Source: DYHD01 sp964411065
GTDB taxonomy: Bacteria; Nitrospirota; Thermodesulfovibrionia; Thermodesulfovibrionales; Dissulfurispiraceae
Direction of reading: 5' to 3'
NCBI GenBank assembly: GCA_964411065.1
Contig: CAYPJO010000049.1
Location: forward strand, 1 to 13,707
Length of the DNA: 13,707 nt
Part shown: in pieces, positions 6,043 to 13,695 of the stretch
Numbering within the stretch: the first letter of the stretch is position 1
Layout: every line of letters begins with the position of its first letter
Made by a program: the position numbers and the translations under genes
Notes under the pieces: model-generated
Told to the model about the DNA's origin: nothing
The model's input: the letters and a program-made list of their open reading frames with translations, nothing else
Database searches by the model: none

Positions 6043-7554
6043 ATGAAGATTTTGGAATTCCTCAATTATGATAACTTAAAGGTAAAATGGAAAATACTAT
6101 TTTTTGTTGTTCCCCTTATTTTTATACTGACTATTAGCTTTGGCATCATAGTAGGTACTATAGCTATCGAAGAGGCAGATAGAAGCATAACCGAGATAAA
6201 TAAAAGCAACTTTGAAAACATGGCTGAGTTTACTAGGGATCTTTTACTAATGCATCATATATCTAAGGGATTACCTGAGTCTAATAAAGAGTCCTTTGAG
6301 ACCTTAAAGATCTTGATCAGAAATAAGAAGTTTGGTAAGACTGGTCACATTTATTGTTTAAACTCAAAAGGTACCCTCGTGATCCATCCCACAAATGAAG
6401 GAGAAAATATTTATAATGCTACCGATTATGATGGTTTTTATTTCGTTAGAGAGATGATACAAAAAAAAAATGGATGGCTTCGCTACCCCTGGAAAAATCC
6501 CTATGAGGAAAGATACCCTTTTAAACTAACAAGATTTATTTATTTTGAACCCTGGGATTGGATTATAGCTGTTGAAGCCTATGAGGGAGAAATATATCAC
6601 GAAGCATCTCTCATAAAAAGCTATTTATTCACCAAAATTATTCTGATTATAATTATTTCAATACTTATTTCCGTTATACTCATGTACTGGGTCTCCTCTA
6701 CTATAGCTTCTCCAATAAAAAATATGATAGAAGTTGTCAGAAAGATTAAGAGTGGCAAGCTGAATGAGAGGATACCTTTAGAAAGCAAAGATGAAATCGG
6801 GGAGCTTGCTCAGAATTTTAATAGTATGGTAGAGATTCTTAAAAAGAATCAAGAAATTGAAAAAACCTTAAATCAGAAACAGAAAATGGCTTCAATGGGG
6901 GTGCTTGCTTCTGAGGTGGCTCATGAAATTAATAATCCCTTAGGAATAATACTGGGCTATACTTCTTATTTAGAAGGGAAGATCTCTCCTGATGATCCAA
7001 CATATAAATTTATCAAGGAAATGAAAAAAGAAACCCAAAGGTGCAAGAAAATAATAGAAAATTTCCTAAATTTTGCAAGAATTCCAGAACCAGTCTTAAG
7101 GGAAAACGATTTAAATCGAGTTTTAGACGAAATAATTACATTTGCTTCAAACCATCCAGACATAAATAACATTAAAATAATTAAAGAGTTTAACAAGAAT
7201 ATTCCCCTAATAAAGTTTGACGAAGATCAGATTAAGCAGGTAGCAATTAATCTAATTTTAAACGCAGTAGAAGCCTGTAAAGAAAACGGCCAGTTAATAG
7301 TTAAAACTGACTTTGGCAGTAGTGATTATATCGATATTATATTTCAAGATAACGGTTCAGGTATCCCACCTGAGCACTTAGGAAAGATATTTGAACCCTT
7401 TTATACTTCTAAGCCTAAGGGAACTGGGCTTGGATTAGCTGTAACAAAACAAATCATAAAACAACATTTCGGGCATATAAGCATAGAAAGTGCTGTAGGT
7501 ATTGGAACCAAAGTTACAGTGAGTTTACCCATTGGAGATAGAAAAGGATGGTAG
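6043..7554 (+). CDS. Membrane sensor histidine kinase (Cache-HAMP-HisKA-HATPase)
   Basis: This 503-residue kinase senses an external small ligand and phosphorylates the regulator encoded next. Transmembrane helices lie at about 17-40 and 194-217, enclosing an extracytoplasmic domain. Its KTGHIYCLNSKG, HPTNEG, DGFYFVREM, GWLRYPW and WDWIIAVEAY pattern fits a single Cache (sCache_2-like) fold. A HAMP linker follows (~218-270). HisKA has phosphoacceptor His294 in SEVAHEINNPLG. The HATPase has the N box (NLILNAVEA, ~403-411), DNGSGIP (436-442), FEPFYTSK and GTGLGL (460-465). A TTG six bases upstream is in frame, but the ATG at 6043 is preferred; neither has a Shine-Dalgarno sequence. The stop overlaps the regulator's start by 7 bases. 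The ligand is unknown; Cache domains of this type often bind small organic acids. The NPLG-type H box is typical of NtrB/AtoS-like kinases paired with sigma54 activators. Confidence 0.93.
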   Translation: MKILEFLNYDNLKVKWKILFFVVPLIFILTISFGIIVGTIAIEEADRSITEINKSNFENMAEFTRDLLLMHHISKGLPESNKESFETLKILIRNKKFGKTGHIYCLNSKGTLVIHPTNEGENIYNATDYDGFYFVREMIQKKNGWLRYPWKNPYEERYPFKLTRFIYFEPWDWIIAVEAYEGEIYHEASLIKSYLFTKIILIIIISILISVILMYWVSSTIASPIKNMIEVVRKIKSGKLNERIPLESKDEIGELAQNFNSMVEILKKNQEIEKTLNQKQKMASMGVLASEVAHEINNPLGIILGYTSYLEGKISPDDPTYKFIKEMKKETQRCKKIIENFLNFARIPEPVLRENDLNRVLDEIITFASNHPDINNIKIIKEFNKNIPLIKFDEDQIKQVAINLILNAVEACKENGQLIVKTDFGSSDYIDIIFQDNGSGIPPEHLGKIFEPFYTSKPKGTGLGLAVTKQIIKQHFGHISIESAVGIGTKVTVSLPIGDRKGW

Positions 7555-8918
7555 ATATTGCTCCTATCATGGTTATAGATAATGATGTGGGCATGTGTGC
7601 TCTTATTGATGCTATTTTGACTGATAACGGTTACTCTGTAGTCACATTTAATTCCCCTTATAAAGCTGTTGCTGAAATTAAAAATGGTAATTATTCACTC
7701 GTAATTACCGATGTCAAGATGCCAGGAATGGATGGCATACAAGTCTTAGAACACATCAAACGCTTCAACAAAACAATACCTGTTATCTTGATAACTGCTC
7801 ATGCTACCTTAGATATATCTATACAAGCTTTAAGACAGGGCGCTGATGACATGATCCTCAAGCCCTTCGAGGCTGGAGAATTGCTTCTGAGGGTTAATAA
7901 TGTACTAAAAAATAACGCTTTATATAAAGAAAATATTAAGCTCAAAGAAGAGTTGCGAGGAAGATTCAGATTTGAAAATATTATCGGGATATCAAAAACC
8001 ATATGTAATGTTATGGAAAAGGTCAAAAAAATCGCCCCCACTGATATACCAGTTTTGATTATAGGGGAGTCTGGAACAGGTAAAGAACTTATTGCACAAG
8101 CTATTCATTACAACTCATCAAGAAAAGATAAACCTTTTATTGCTTTAAATTGCGGTGCGTTACCGCAAAATTTAATTGAGAGCGAATTATTTGGCTATAA
8201 AAAAGGAGCTTTCACTGGTGCTACAGAAGATAAGATTGGCTTAATTGAAACTGCTCATGAAGGGACTCTATTTCTTGATGAGGTAGGTAATCTTAGCATG
8301 GATGCTCAGAGGGGGCTTTTAAGATTTCTCCAGGAAAAAGAGCTCAGAAGGATAGGAGATCATAAAAATATAAGTGTTGATGTTAGGATCATTTCTGCCA
8401 CCAACTTGGATCTTCAGACAGCAATTAAAGAAGGTAAATTCAGGGATGATTTATATTATAGACTTAATGGAGTTACGATAAACTTACCACCTTTAAGAGA
8501 AAGGGTGGATGATATACCCCTGCTTGCATCTTATTTTATATCGATGCTGAATAAAAAATTTAATAAAAATAGTGCAGGTTTCACTCCCGATGCAATGGAG
8601 GCTCTTAAGTCTTTCAATTGGCCAGGTAACATACGGCAGCTCAAAAATGTTATAGAAGCTGCATACATTTTAAGTGATGCTAAGTACATAGATATCGATA
8701 TTATTGAGCAATTTATCAATATCCCAATAAAAGAAACAGAGGATTCAGAATCTGGAGAATACTATACCGCCTTATCGAAATTCGAAAAAGACTACTTTCA
8801 ATCATTATTACAAAAGACAAAGGGTAATATGGATGAAGCTGCTAAAAGGGCAGGAGTTAACTTAGCCACTCTCTATCGAAAAATTAAAAAGTATGGTTTA
8901 AAAAAAGTGGAATCATGA
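7548..8918 (+). CDS. NtrC-family sigma54-dependent response regulator
   Basis: This cytoplasmic DNA-binding activator uses ATP hydrolysis to open sigma54-RNA polymerase promoters when phosphorylated. Its 456 residues hold a receiver domain (about 6-120) with acidic D11 and D13, phosphoacceptor D55 (ITDVKMPG), T83 and K105. The AAA+ domain (about 143-385) shows Walker A GESGTGKE (173-180), the sigma54-contacting GAFTGA loop (220-225), Walker B LFLDEVG (241-247), and RRIGDHK, SATN, FRDDLYYRL and WPGNIRQL. A Fis-type helix-turn-helix (about 424-453) ends the protein. All active residues are present, so it should be functional. It overlaps the kinase gene by 7 bases and is surely its partner. I found no good -24/-12 sigma54 promoter in the window, so its targets probably lie elsewhere. 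Confidence 0.95.
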   Translation: MVDIAPIMVIDNDVGMCALIDAILTDNGYSVVTFNSPYKAVAEIKNGNYSLVITDVKMPGMDGIQVLEHIKRFNKTIPVILITAHATLDISIQALRQGADDMILKPFEAGELLLRVNNVLKNNALYKENIKLKEELRGRFRFENIIGISKTICNVMEKVKKIAPTDIPVLIIGESGTGKELIAQAIHYNSSRKDKPFIALNCGALPQNLIESELFGYKKGAFTGATEDKIGLIETAHEGTLFLDEVGNLSMDAQRGLLRFLQEKELRRIGDHKNISVDVRIISATNLDLQTAIKEGKFRDDLYYRLNGVTINLPPLRERVDDIPLLASYFISMLNKKFNKNSAGFTPDAMEALKSFNWPGNIRQLKNVIEAAYILSDAKYIDIDIIEQFINIPIKETEDSESGEYYTALSKFEKDYFQSLLQKTKGNMDEAAKRAGVNLATLYRKIKKYGLKKVES

Positions 8919-8929
8919 TTCTTTTTTTT
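8910..8929 (+). terminator. Probable terminator overlapping the response-regulator stop codon
   Basis: The palindrome GAATCATGATTC (8910-8921) spans the TGA stop (8916-8918) and runs straight into eight T residues, with a run of A residues before it. The A and T runs could lengthen the stem around a small bulge. The GC content is low, so termination may be partial. It separates the two-component operon from the pal promoter. Confidence 0.4.
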
Positions 8930-8965
8930 AAATTTTAAAAGCTGTAGAAATAAACTTTGTTTGGT

Positions 8966-8994
8966 TTGATTGTTGATTGTATAAATTGTATAAT
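8966..8994 (+). promoter_or_regulatory. Promoter of the pal-cpoB-moaA-dppDF unit
   Basis: TTGATT (8966-8971) and a perfect TATAAT (8989-8994) are exactly 17 bases apart, the best sigma70-type promoter in the window. Transcription would begin near 9001, about 28 bases before the pal ATG at 9029. That rules out the in-frame TTG at 8957 as the pal start. Confidence 0.7.
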
Positions 8995-9028
8995 TGGTAA
9001 AATTTTTACATACCTTCGGAGGGTTTTA

Positions 9029-9631
9029 ATGAAAAAAATTCTTACGATAACAATCGTAATGATAACTTTTTGTACTTTAATTATTACAGCCTGTTCTCAG
9101 AAGAAGGTTACTCCAACTCCCCATACAGTCCCTGCACCACAGGATCAGTTAACAACAAAAAAAGAGGAAGTATCAAAACCCCCTTCACCAGCAGAGTTAA
9201 GAAGAATACCACCTGGTGAGGTAATTACTGAAAAAGAGCTTGCTAAGGTTCAACCTACAGATATAGAGTCTGTTATAAAAGAGATACAGACTAAAATAAA
9301 GGATATCTATTTCGAATTTGATAGATATGATTTATCTGAAGAAGCAAAAATGACCATCAGAGAGGTAGCAGAATTTCTTACAAAAAGCAGAGGATTAAAG
9401 GTCATAATAGAAGGACACTGTGATGAGAGAGGGACAAATGAATATAATCTTGGATTGGGAGATCGGAGAGCTCAGACTGTTAAAAATTATCTGATGTCTC
9501 TTGGTATTCCTTCAAAAAGTATAGAAACAGTCAGTTACGGTGAGGAAAAGCCTGTATGTTATGAAAGCAATGAGGCCTGTTGGGCAAAGAATAGAAGAGC
9601 CCATTTTGTCTTTATAGGTGATCGTCAATGA
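9029..9631 (+). CDS. pal: Peptidoglycan-associated lipoprotein Pal
   Basis: Pal anchors the outer membrane to peptidoglycan and works with the Tol complex during cell constriction. The ATG at 9029 has GGAGGG (9018-9023) five bases upstream. It gives a 200-residue protein whose signal peptide ends in the lipobox ITA-Cys22; the in-frame TTG at 8957 lies upstream of the promoter and is rejected. A proline/threonine-rich linker (about 25-75) leads to an OmpA-like domain (about 93-196) with IYFEFD, EGHCDERGT (128-136) and the peptidoglycan-binding NLGLGDRRAQTV. Cys177 and Cys184 (VCYESNEACW) could form a disulfide, a pattern I associate with deltaproteobacterial and Nitrospirota Pal. The gene overlaps cpoB by 4 bases (ATGA). 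tolQRAB, normally just upstream, is not present. Confidence 0.93.
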   Translation: MKKILTITIVMITFCTLIITACSQKKVTPTPHTVPAPQDQLTTKKEEVSKPPSPAELRRIPPGEVITEKELAKVQPTDIESVIKEIQTKIKDIYFEFDRYDLSEEAKMTIREVAEFLTKSRGLKVIIEGHCDERGTNEYNLGLGDRRAQTVKNYLMSLGIPSKSIETVSYGEEKPVCYESNEACWAKNRRAHFVFIGDRQ

Positions 9632-10593
9632 AAAAGCTCATAAAAAAAATCAAGAAAGATTATTATTCATTCAATGAAAAGACACCTAAAATATTTAGTC
9701 ACCTTTTAATTATTTTCTCCCTCTCCTTCTTTTTAAATGCCTGTGCTACTACTTCAGACCTCGAACAGGTTCGGTCTGAGGTGAGAAACACACAAATATC
9801 TTTTTTACATCACCAAAAGGAGCTTGCCGATCTTAAGACAAAGGTTGCTGAATTATCTAAGGATGTTTACATAATAAAAGAGACCACCGTCAAAGAACCT
9901 GCTTTTGGTGCTATCAAAGAGGGTCAGCAAAATATTTTAGATCGGCTAAGCTATTTACAAGGAGAGATACAGGACTTAAGAAAGAGAGTAGATGATGATG
10001 CGCTGAAAAGTGATAAAAAGTATAAAGAAATATTGTCAGAAAGGGAATCCCAAGTTGCAAAAATAGCGACAATAGAAAAAGAACTCATGGAGATAAAAAA
10101 GAAGATAGTTATATTACCAGAGGAGAAAAAAGAACTTGCAATTGACCAAAAACCTCAAAAAGAGCCGATTGTTAAACCTCCATCACCATATATGCCTGAA
10201 TCAGCTGATCCTCAAAAGATTTTTGAGGTAGCCCAAATAGATTTTAAAGAGAAGAGATATGCTGAGGCGAGGGTTGGATACGAAAAATTAGTAAAAGACT
10301 TTCCTAAGCATTCTACAACCCCTTTAGCCCAATTCGGTATAGCGGAGACCTATTATGCCGAAAAAAAGTATGAAGATGCCATCCTTGCCTATGAAACATT
10401 TATAAAGAAAAATCCTACTCACGATAAGGTCAGGATGGCTATGCTCAAGCAGGGTTATTCTTTTTTTGAATTAGGAGATAAAAAAACAGGTAAAGTAATT
10501 CTTGAAAAGCTCATAGAGAAGTATCCCCGTTCTCAGGAGACTGAAATGGCTAAAAAGAAATTATCAGAGGTTTTGCCCAAAAAGAAGAGATGA
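9628..10593 (+). CDS. cpoB: Tol-Pal system protein CpoB/YbgF, lipoprotein form
   Basis: CpoB/YbgF coordinates septal peptidoglycan synthesis with outer-membrane constriction and acts in the periplasm. The 321 residues comprise a basic N-terminal segment of about 20 residues, a hydrophobic stretch (about 23-36) and a lipobox LNA-Cys39. A long coiled coil follows (about 44-160), then a proline-rich linker (about 170-195) and three TPR repeats (about 196-318; for example AEARVGYEKLVKDFP, EDAILAYETFIKKNP and KTGKVILEKLIEKYP). In E. coli the protein has a cleaved, non-lipid signal; here the cysteine suggests lipid anchoring. The positively charged n-region before the hydrophobic core is unusually long, so the start could be misjudged, but no better ATG exists and the 4-base overlap with pal supports this one. 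Confidence 0.88.
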   Translation: MKKLIKKIKKDYYSFNEKTPKIFSHLLIIFSLSFFLNACATTSDLEQVRSEVRNTQISFLHHQKELADLKTKVAELSKDVYIIKETTVKEPAFGAIKEGQQNILDRLSYLQGEIQDLRKRVDDDALKSDKKYKEILSERESQVAKIATIEKELMEIKKKIVILPEEKKELAIDQKPQKEPIVKPPSPYMPESADPQKIFEVAQIDFKEKRYAEARVGYEKLVKDFPKHSTTPLAQFGIAETYYAEKKYEDAILAYETFIKKNPTHDKVRMAMLKQGYSFFELGDKKTGKVILEKLIEKYPRSQETEMAKKKLSEVLPKKKR

Positions 10594-10599
10594 TAGTCC

Positions 10600-11589
10600 A
10601 TGAATAAGTTCGTAGATAGACATCAAAGAACCATTGATTATTTACGAATATCCGTAACAGATCGTTGTAATTTAAGATGTGTTTATTGTATGCCCTCTGA
10701 AGGCGTTAAACCCTTTCAACATAAAGAGATACTTACCTATGATGAGATTATTAGAATTGTAAAAATTGCTGTAGAGTTGTTAGGGGTGAAGAGAATAAGG
10801 ATAACTGGTGGCGAACCTCTTGTTAGAAAAAATATTATTTACCTTATTTCTTCCCTTGGACAGATAAAGGGGATTGAAGACTTAAGCTGTACCACTAATG
10901 GTTTGTTGCTAAAAAAATATGCTCAAGAACTTGCAAAGGCAGGGCTCAAAAGGGTCAATATAAGCCTTGATTCCTTAGATCCTTTGAGATATAGAGAGAT
11001 AACTCGGGGTGGCGAGATCCAAGAGGTTTTAGAAGGAATAGAAGCAGCTGAAAATAGTCTTATGTCTCCTATTAGGATAAATATGGTCCCTGTCAAAGGT
11101 TTTAACGATCAGGAAATTGAGAATTTTGCAAAACTCACCTTCACAAAACCCTATCAAGTAAGATTTATTGAGTTTATGCCTATTGGAGCACGGGATTTCT
11201 GGAGTATAGATAAGTATATTTCTACAGAGGAAATAATGAGGAGAATTAGCACTATCGCACCTCTTTACCCGGTTGATTTAGAGAAAGCTGGGCCTGCTGA
11301 TTACTTTACTTTTGAAGGAGCAAAGGGTCTTATTGGCTTTATAAGTCCTGTCTCTAAACATTTTTGTCATTCTTGTAACAGATTGAGGCTTACTTCCGAT
11401 GGCAAAATAAGACCCTGTCTTTTTTCAGAGACCGAGATAGATCTTAAATCTGCTTTAAGACAGGATGCCTCCGACGATGAAGTTCTAAGATTATTAAAAT
11501 TATCTGCGGAGATAAAACCATTGAGACCCTCTTCATTGAAAAAAGAAAAGATTGACTACCTCAAACCCATCTCTAAAATTGGCGGATAA
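10600..11589 (+). CDS. moaA: GTP 3',8-cyclase MoaA (molybdenum cofactor biosynthesis)
   Basis: MoaA is a radical SAM enzyme that converts GTP to 3',8-cyclo-7,8-dihydro-GTP, the first step of molybdopterin synthesis. The 329 residues show the SAM-cluster CX3CX2C (C23, C27, C30 in DRCNLRCVYCMP), GGEP (70-73) and ISLDSLD. The second GTP-binding cluster is C256, C259 and C273 (CX2CX13C). The C-terminus ends in the Gly-Gly tail (328-329) that inserts into the active site and is needed for catalysis. It is therefore complete. The start lies 6 bases after the cpoB stop; the ribosome site is weak (a GAGATGAT-like stretch). No other moa, mog or moe genes are in the window. Molybdenum or tungsten enzymes (formate dehydrogenase, aldehyde:ferredoxin oxidoreductase) are plausible clients in such an anaerobe. 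Confidence 0.95.
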   Translation: MNKFVDRHQRTIDYLRISVTDRCNLRCVYCMPSEGVKPFQHKEILTYDEIIRIVKIAVELLGVKRIRITGGEPLVRKNIIYLISSLGQIKGIEDLSCTTNGLLLKKYAQELAKAGLKRVNISLDSLDPLRYREITRGGEIQEVLEGIEAAENSLMSPIRINMVPVKGFNDQEIENFAKLTFTKPYQVRFIEFMPIGARDFWSIDKYISTEEIMRRISTIAPLYPVDLEKAGPADYFTFEGAKGLIGFISPVSKHFCHSCNRLRLTSDGKIRPCLFSETEIDLKSALRQDASDDEVLRLLKLSAEIKPLRPSSLKKEKIDYLKPISKIGG

Positions 11590-11615
11590 AGATTTTGGGG
11601 CTTTCTTTAGACTTA

Positions 11616-12569
11616 ATGAATAATATCCTTCTTTCTGTTGAAGAACTGACCATCTGTTTAAGAGGAGAAACTGCCACTATCCCCTTGGTCTCTAAGATCT
11701 CTTTTGAGATTAAGAGATCAGAGGTTTTTGCACTCGTTGGTGAGAGCGGCTGTGGTAAGACATTAACTGCTCTTGCTATTATGAGAATATTACCTCAAAA
11801 TATCTATTCTGAAGGAAAAGTTTTTTTTAATGGGAGAGATATTCTTTCCCTTCCTGAAGAAGAAATGAGAAAGATACGAGGCAAAAATATTTCTATCATT
11901 TTCCAGGAGCCTATGACCTCCCTAAACCCTGTTTTGAGAGTTGGACGTCAGATTGGAGAGGTTTTAAAGACCCATTTAAATATTACTAAAAAAGATGCCC
12001 AAGAAAAGGTTGTAGAAATATTAAGAAGAGTTAAGATATCTGATCCCGAGTTGAGGATAAAAGACTATCCTCACCAATTATCAGGAGGGATGAGGCAGAG
12101 GGTTATGATAGGGATGGCAATCGCTTGTAATCCCTCTTTATTGATTGCTGATGAGCCTACTACCGCTCTTGATGTAACAATTCAAGCAGAGATACTAAGA
12201 CTTTTACAAGATTTGAGAAATCAAGAAAATATGGCAATATTGTTCATCAGTCATGATCTAAGCCTGGTCTCAGAAAATGCTGACAGAGTAGGAATCATGT
12301 ATGGTGGTCGGCTAATTGAGCTCACTACTGTTGAAGAGCTATTCACTAATCCTCTTCATCCCTATACTCAAGGTTTATTAGCCTCACTACCAACGTACAA
12401 AGGTGAAGCCCTAAAACCGATACCAGGCTTTGTACCCCATCCTGCTTTCCTTCCTATTGGGTGCAAGTTTATGGATCGGTGTAATAAAAAAATAAATGAA
12501 TGTTTAGATAATGAACCAGAGCTTATTGAAGTCTCTAAGGGACATTTTGTGAGATGCATTAGATGTTAG
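11616..12569 (+). CDS. dppD: Peptide/nickel-type ABC transporter ATPase, DppD-like
   Basis: This is one of two ATPase subunits of an oligopeptide/dipeptide/nickel importer, acting on the cytoplasmic side of an inner-membrane permease pair. From ATG 11616 it has 317 residues. Motifs are Walker A GESGCGKT (42-49), the Q-loop in IIFQEPMTSLNP, signature LSGGMRQR (155-162), Walker B LLIADEP, and switch His213 (ISHDLS). The C-terminal oligopeptide-transporter domain holds cysteines 283, 289, 296 and 314 (CX5CX6CX17C), the pattern reported to bind a [4Fe-4S] cluster in a DppD homologue. An in-frame TTG at 11595 would add seven residues. The ATG is preferred because the family usually begins just before this beta strand (ILLSVEELTI), but neither start has a clear ribosome site. 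It overlaps dppF by 7 bases. Substrate cannot be told from the ATPase. Confidence 0.9.
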   Translation: MNNILLSVEELTICLRGETATIPLVSKISFEIKRSEVFALVGESGCGKTLTALAIMRILPQNIYSEGKVFFNGRDILSLPEEEMRKIRGKNISIIFQEPMTSLNPVLRVGRQIGEVLKTHLNITKKDAQEKVVEILRRVKISDPELRIKDYPHQLSGGMRQRVMIGMAIACNPSLLIADEPTTALDVTIQAEILRLLQDLRNQENMAILFISHDLSLVSENADRVGIMYGGRLIELTTVEELFTNPLHPYTQGLLASLPTYKGEALKPIPGFVPHPAFLPIGCKFMDRCNKKINECLDNEPELIEVSKGHFVRCIRC

Positions 12570-13546
12570 CAGAAGCTTTACTACGAGCAGAATCGCTTAA
12601 AAAATATTTTCCCTATAAAAGGGGGTTATATAAAGAGAGAGGTTATATCAGAGCTGTAGATGGAGTCTCTTTTGAAGTCTTTCCTAATAGTGTTTTTGCC
12701 ATTGTTGGTGAAAGTGGTTGTGGAAAATCCACAATAGCAAATCTCATACTAAGACTTATCGAACCTACTGAAGGACATATTTATTTTAAGGGGCAAGATA
12801 TCTGCAAATTAAAAGGAGAGGATTTGCTCAGATTTCGTAGATCTGTCCAGATAGTATTTCAAGATCCTTTCGCTTCTCTAAACCCCAGGATGCGCATAAT
12901 TGATACCTTGGCTGAACCTTTTCAGATTCATAAGCTTGCTAATAGCTCTAATGTAAAGGAAAAAATAGTTCGGTTGCTCGAGAAGGTAGGCTTGGCAGAT
13001 GACGCCCTTTATAAATATCCACATGAATTCAGTGGTGGACAAAGACAGAGAATCTGTATTGCTCGAGCTTTAGCTCTTTCCCCTGAACTAATTGTTGCAG
13101 ACGAGCCCTTATCTGCCTTAGATGTCTCTATACAGGCGCAAATATTAAATTTCTTCATTAGAATAAAAGAAGAATCTTCTATCTCTTTTATCTTCATTAG
13201 TCACGATCTCAAAGTAGTTCGATATTTTAGTGATATAGTTGCTGTTATGTATCTTGGAAAGATTGTAGAAATGGCAAAATCTGAAGACCTATTTACTAAT
13301 CCCTTTCACCCATACACAAAGTTATTAATTGCATCAGCTCCCCAAATTAGAACCACAAAGAGTTGGGACGAAAAAAAAGTTCTTCCATCCCCAATTACAT
13401 TTACTACGGAGATTAGAAATCTCCTACATATACCAGAAGGGTGTTCTTTCTATGACAGGTGTCCTGAAAAGATGGAAATCTGTGCTAAAAAAATACCGAT
13501 AGGTAAAAATTCTAAAGAAAGATATATCTTATGTCACCATTTTTAA
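12563..13546 (+). CDS. dppF: Peptide/nickel-type ABC transporter ATPase, DppF-like
   Basis: This is the partner ATPase of DppD in a heterodimeric ABC importer motor. The 327 residues show Walker A GESGCGKS (49-56), Q-loop VFQDPFASLNPRM, signature FSGGQRQR (156-163), Walker B LIVADEP (177-182 region), and switch His214 (ISHDLK). The C-terminal domain has NPFHPYTKLL and cysteines 294, 300, 307 and 324 (CX5CX6CX16C), a likely [4Fe-4S] site. The characteristic DppF insertion after the first strand (FPYKRGLYKERGYIRAVDGVSF) distinguishes it from DppD. It starts inside the end of dppD (7-base overlap), so translation is probably coupled. No permease (DppB/C) or solute-binding gene is present on either side within the window; they must lie elsewhere or just beyond the right edge. 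Confidence 0.91.
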   Translation: MLAEALLRAESLKKYFPYKRGLYKERGYIRAVDGVSFEVFPNSVFAIVGESGCGKSTIANLILRLIEPTEGHIYFKGQDICKLKGEDLLRFRRSVQIVFQDPFASLNPRMRIIDTLAEPFQIHKLANSSNVKEKIVRLLEKVGLADDALYKYPHEFSGGQRQRICIARALALSPELIVADEPLSALDVSIQAQILNFFIRIKEESSISFIFISHDLKVVRYFSDIVAVMYLGKIVEMAKSEDLFTNPFHPYTKLLIASAPQIRTTKSWDEKKVLPSPITFTTEIRNLLHIPEGCSFYDRCPEKMEICAKKIPIGKNSKERYILCHHF

Positions 13547-13591
13547 TACTTCTTAAAGCTCCCCTGAGTTTATCAATTTAGACCCGAAAAT

Positions 13592-13656
13592 CATCAAAAT
13601 TGCTTTCTAAACCCTTGGGTTTACTCAATCTCGATTTTTTATCTCAAATTTTGATG
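13592..13656. repeat. Nested inverted repeat downstream of dppF
   Basis: Perfect 10-base arms CATCAAAATT (13592-13601) and AATTTTGATG (13647-13656) enclose a separate, perfect 16-base palindrome TAAACCCTTGGGTTTA (13608-13623). A T-run follows the inner palindrome at about 13635-13640. As RNA the inner element could act as a weak terminator for dppF. As DNA the outer arms could be paired operator half-sites upstream of the promoter at 13690. Confidence 0.6.
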
Positions 13657-13689
13657 TTGTAACATATTTTCTGTAAATTCAAAATAGGG

Positions 13690-13695
13690 TATAAT
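13690..13695 (+). promoter_or_regulatory. -10 box for a gene beyond the right edge
   Basis: A consensus TATAAT preceded by GGG lies in a 161-base non-coding tail. The -35 region is weak (TTTTCT or TTTCTG at about 13667-13673). Only 12 bases remain after it, so the target gene is outside the window. The strand is inferred from the hexamer alone. Confidence 0.35.

Noticed and set aside
8957..9028. Upstream in-frame TTG extension of pal
   Set aside because: It overlaps the promoter at 8966-8994, adds 24 residues before a complete lipoprotein signal, and has no ribosome site. The ATG at 9029 has GGAGGG.
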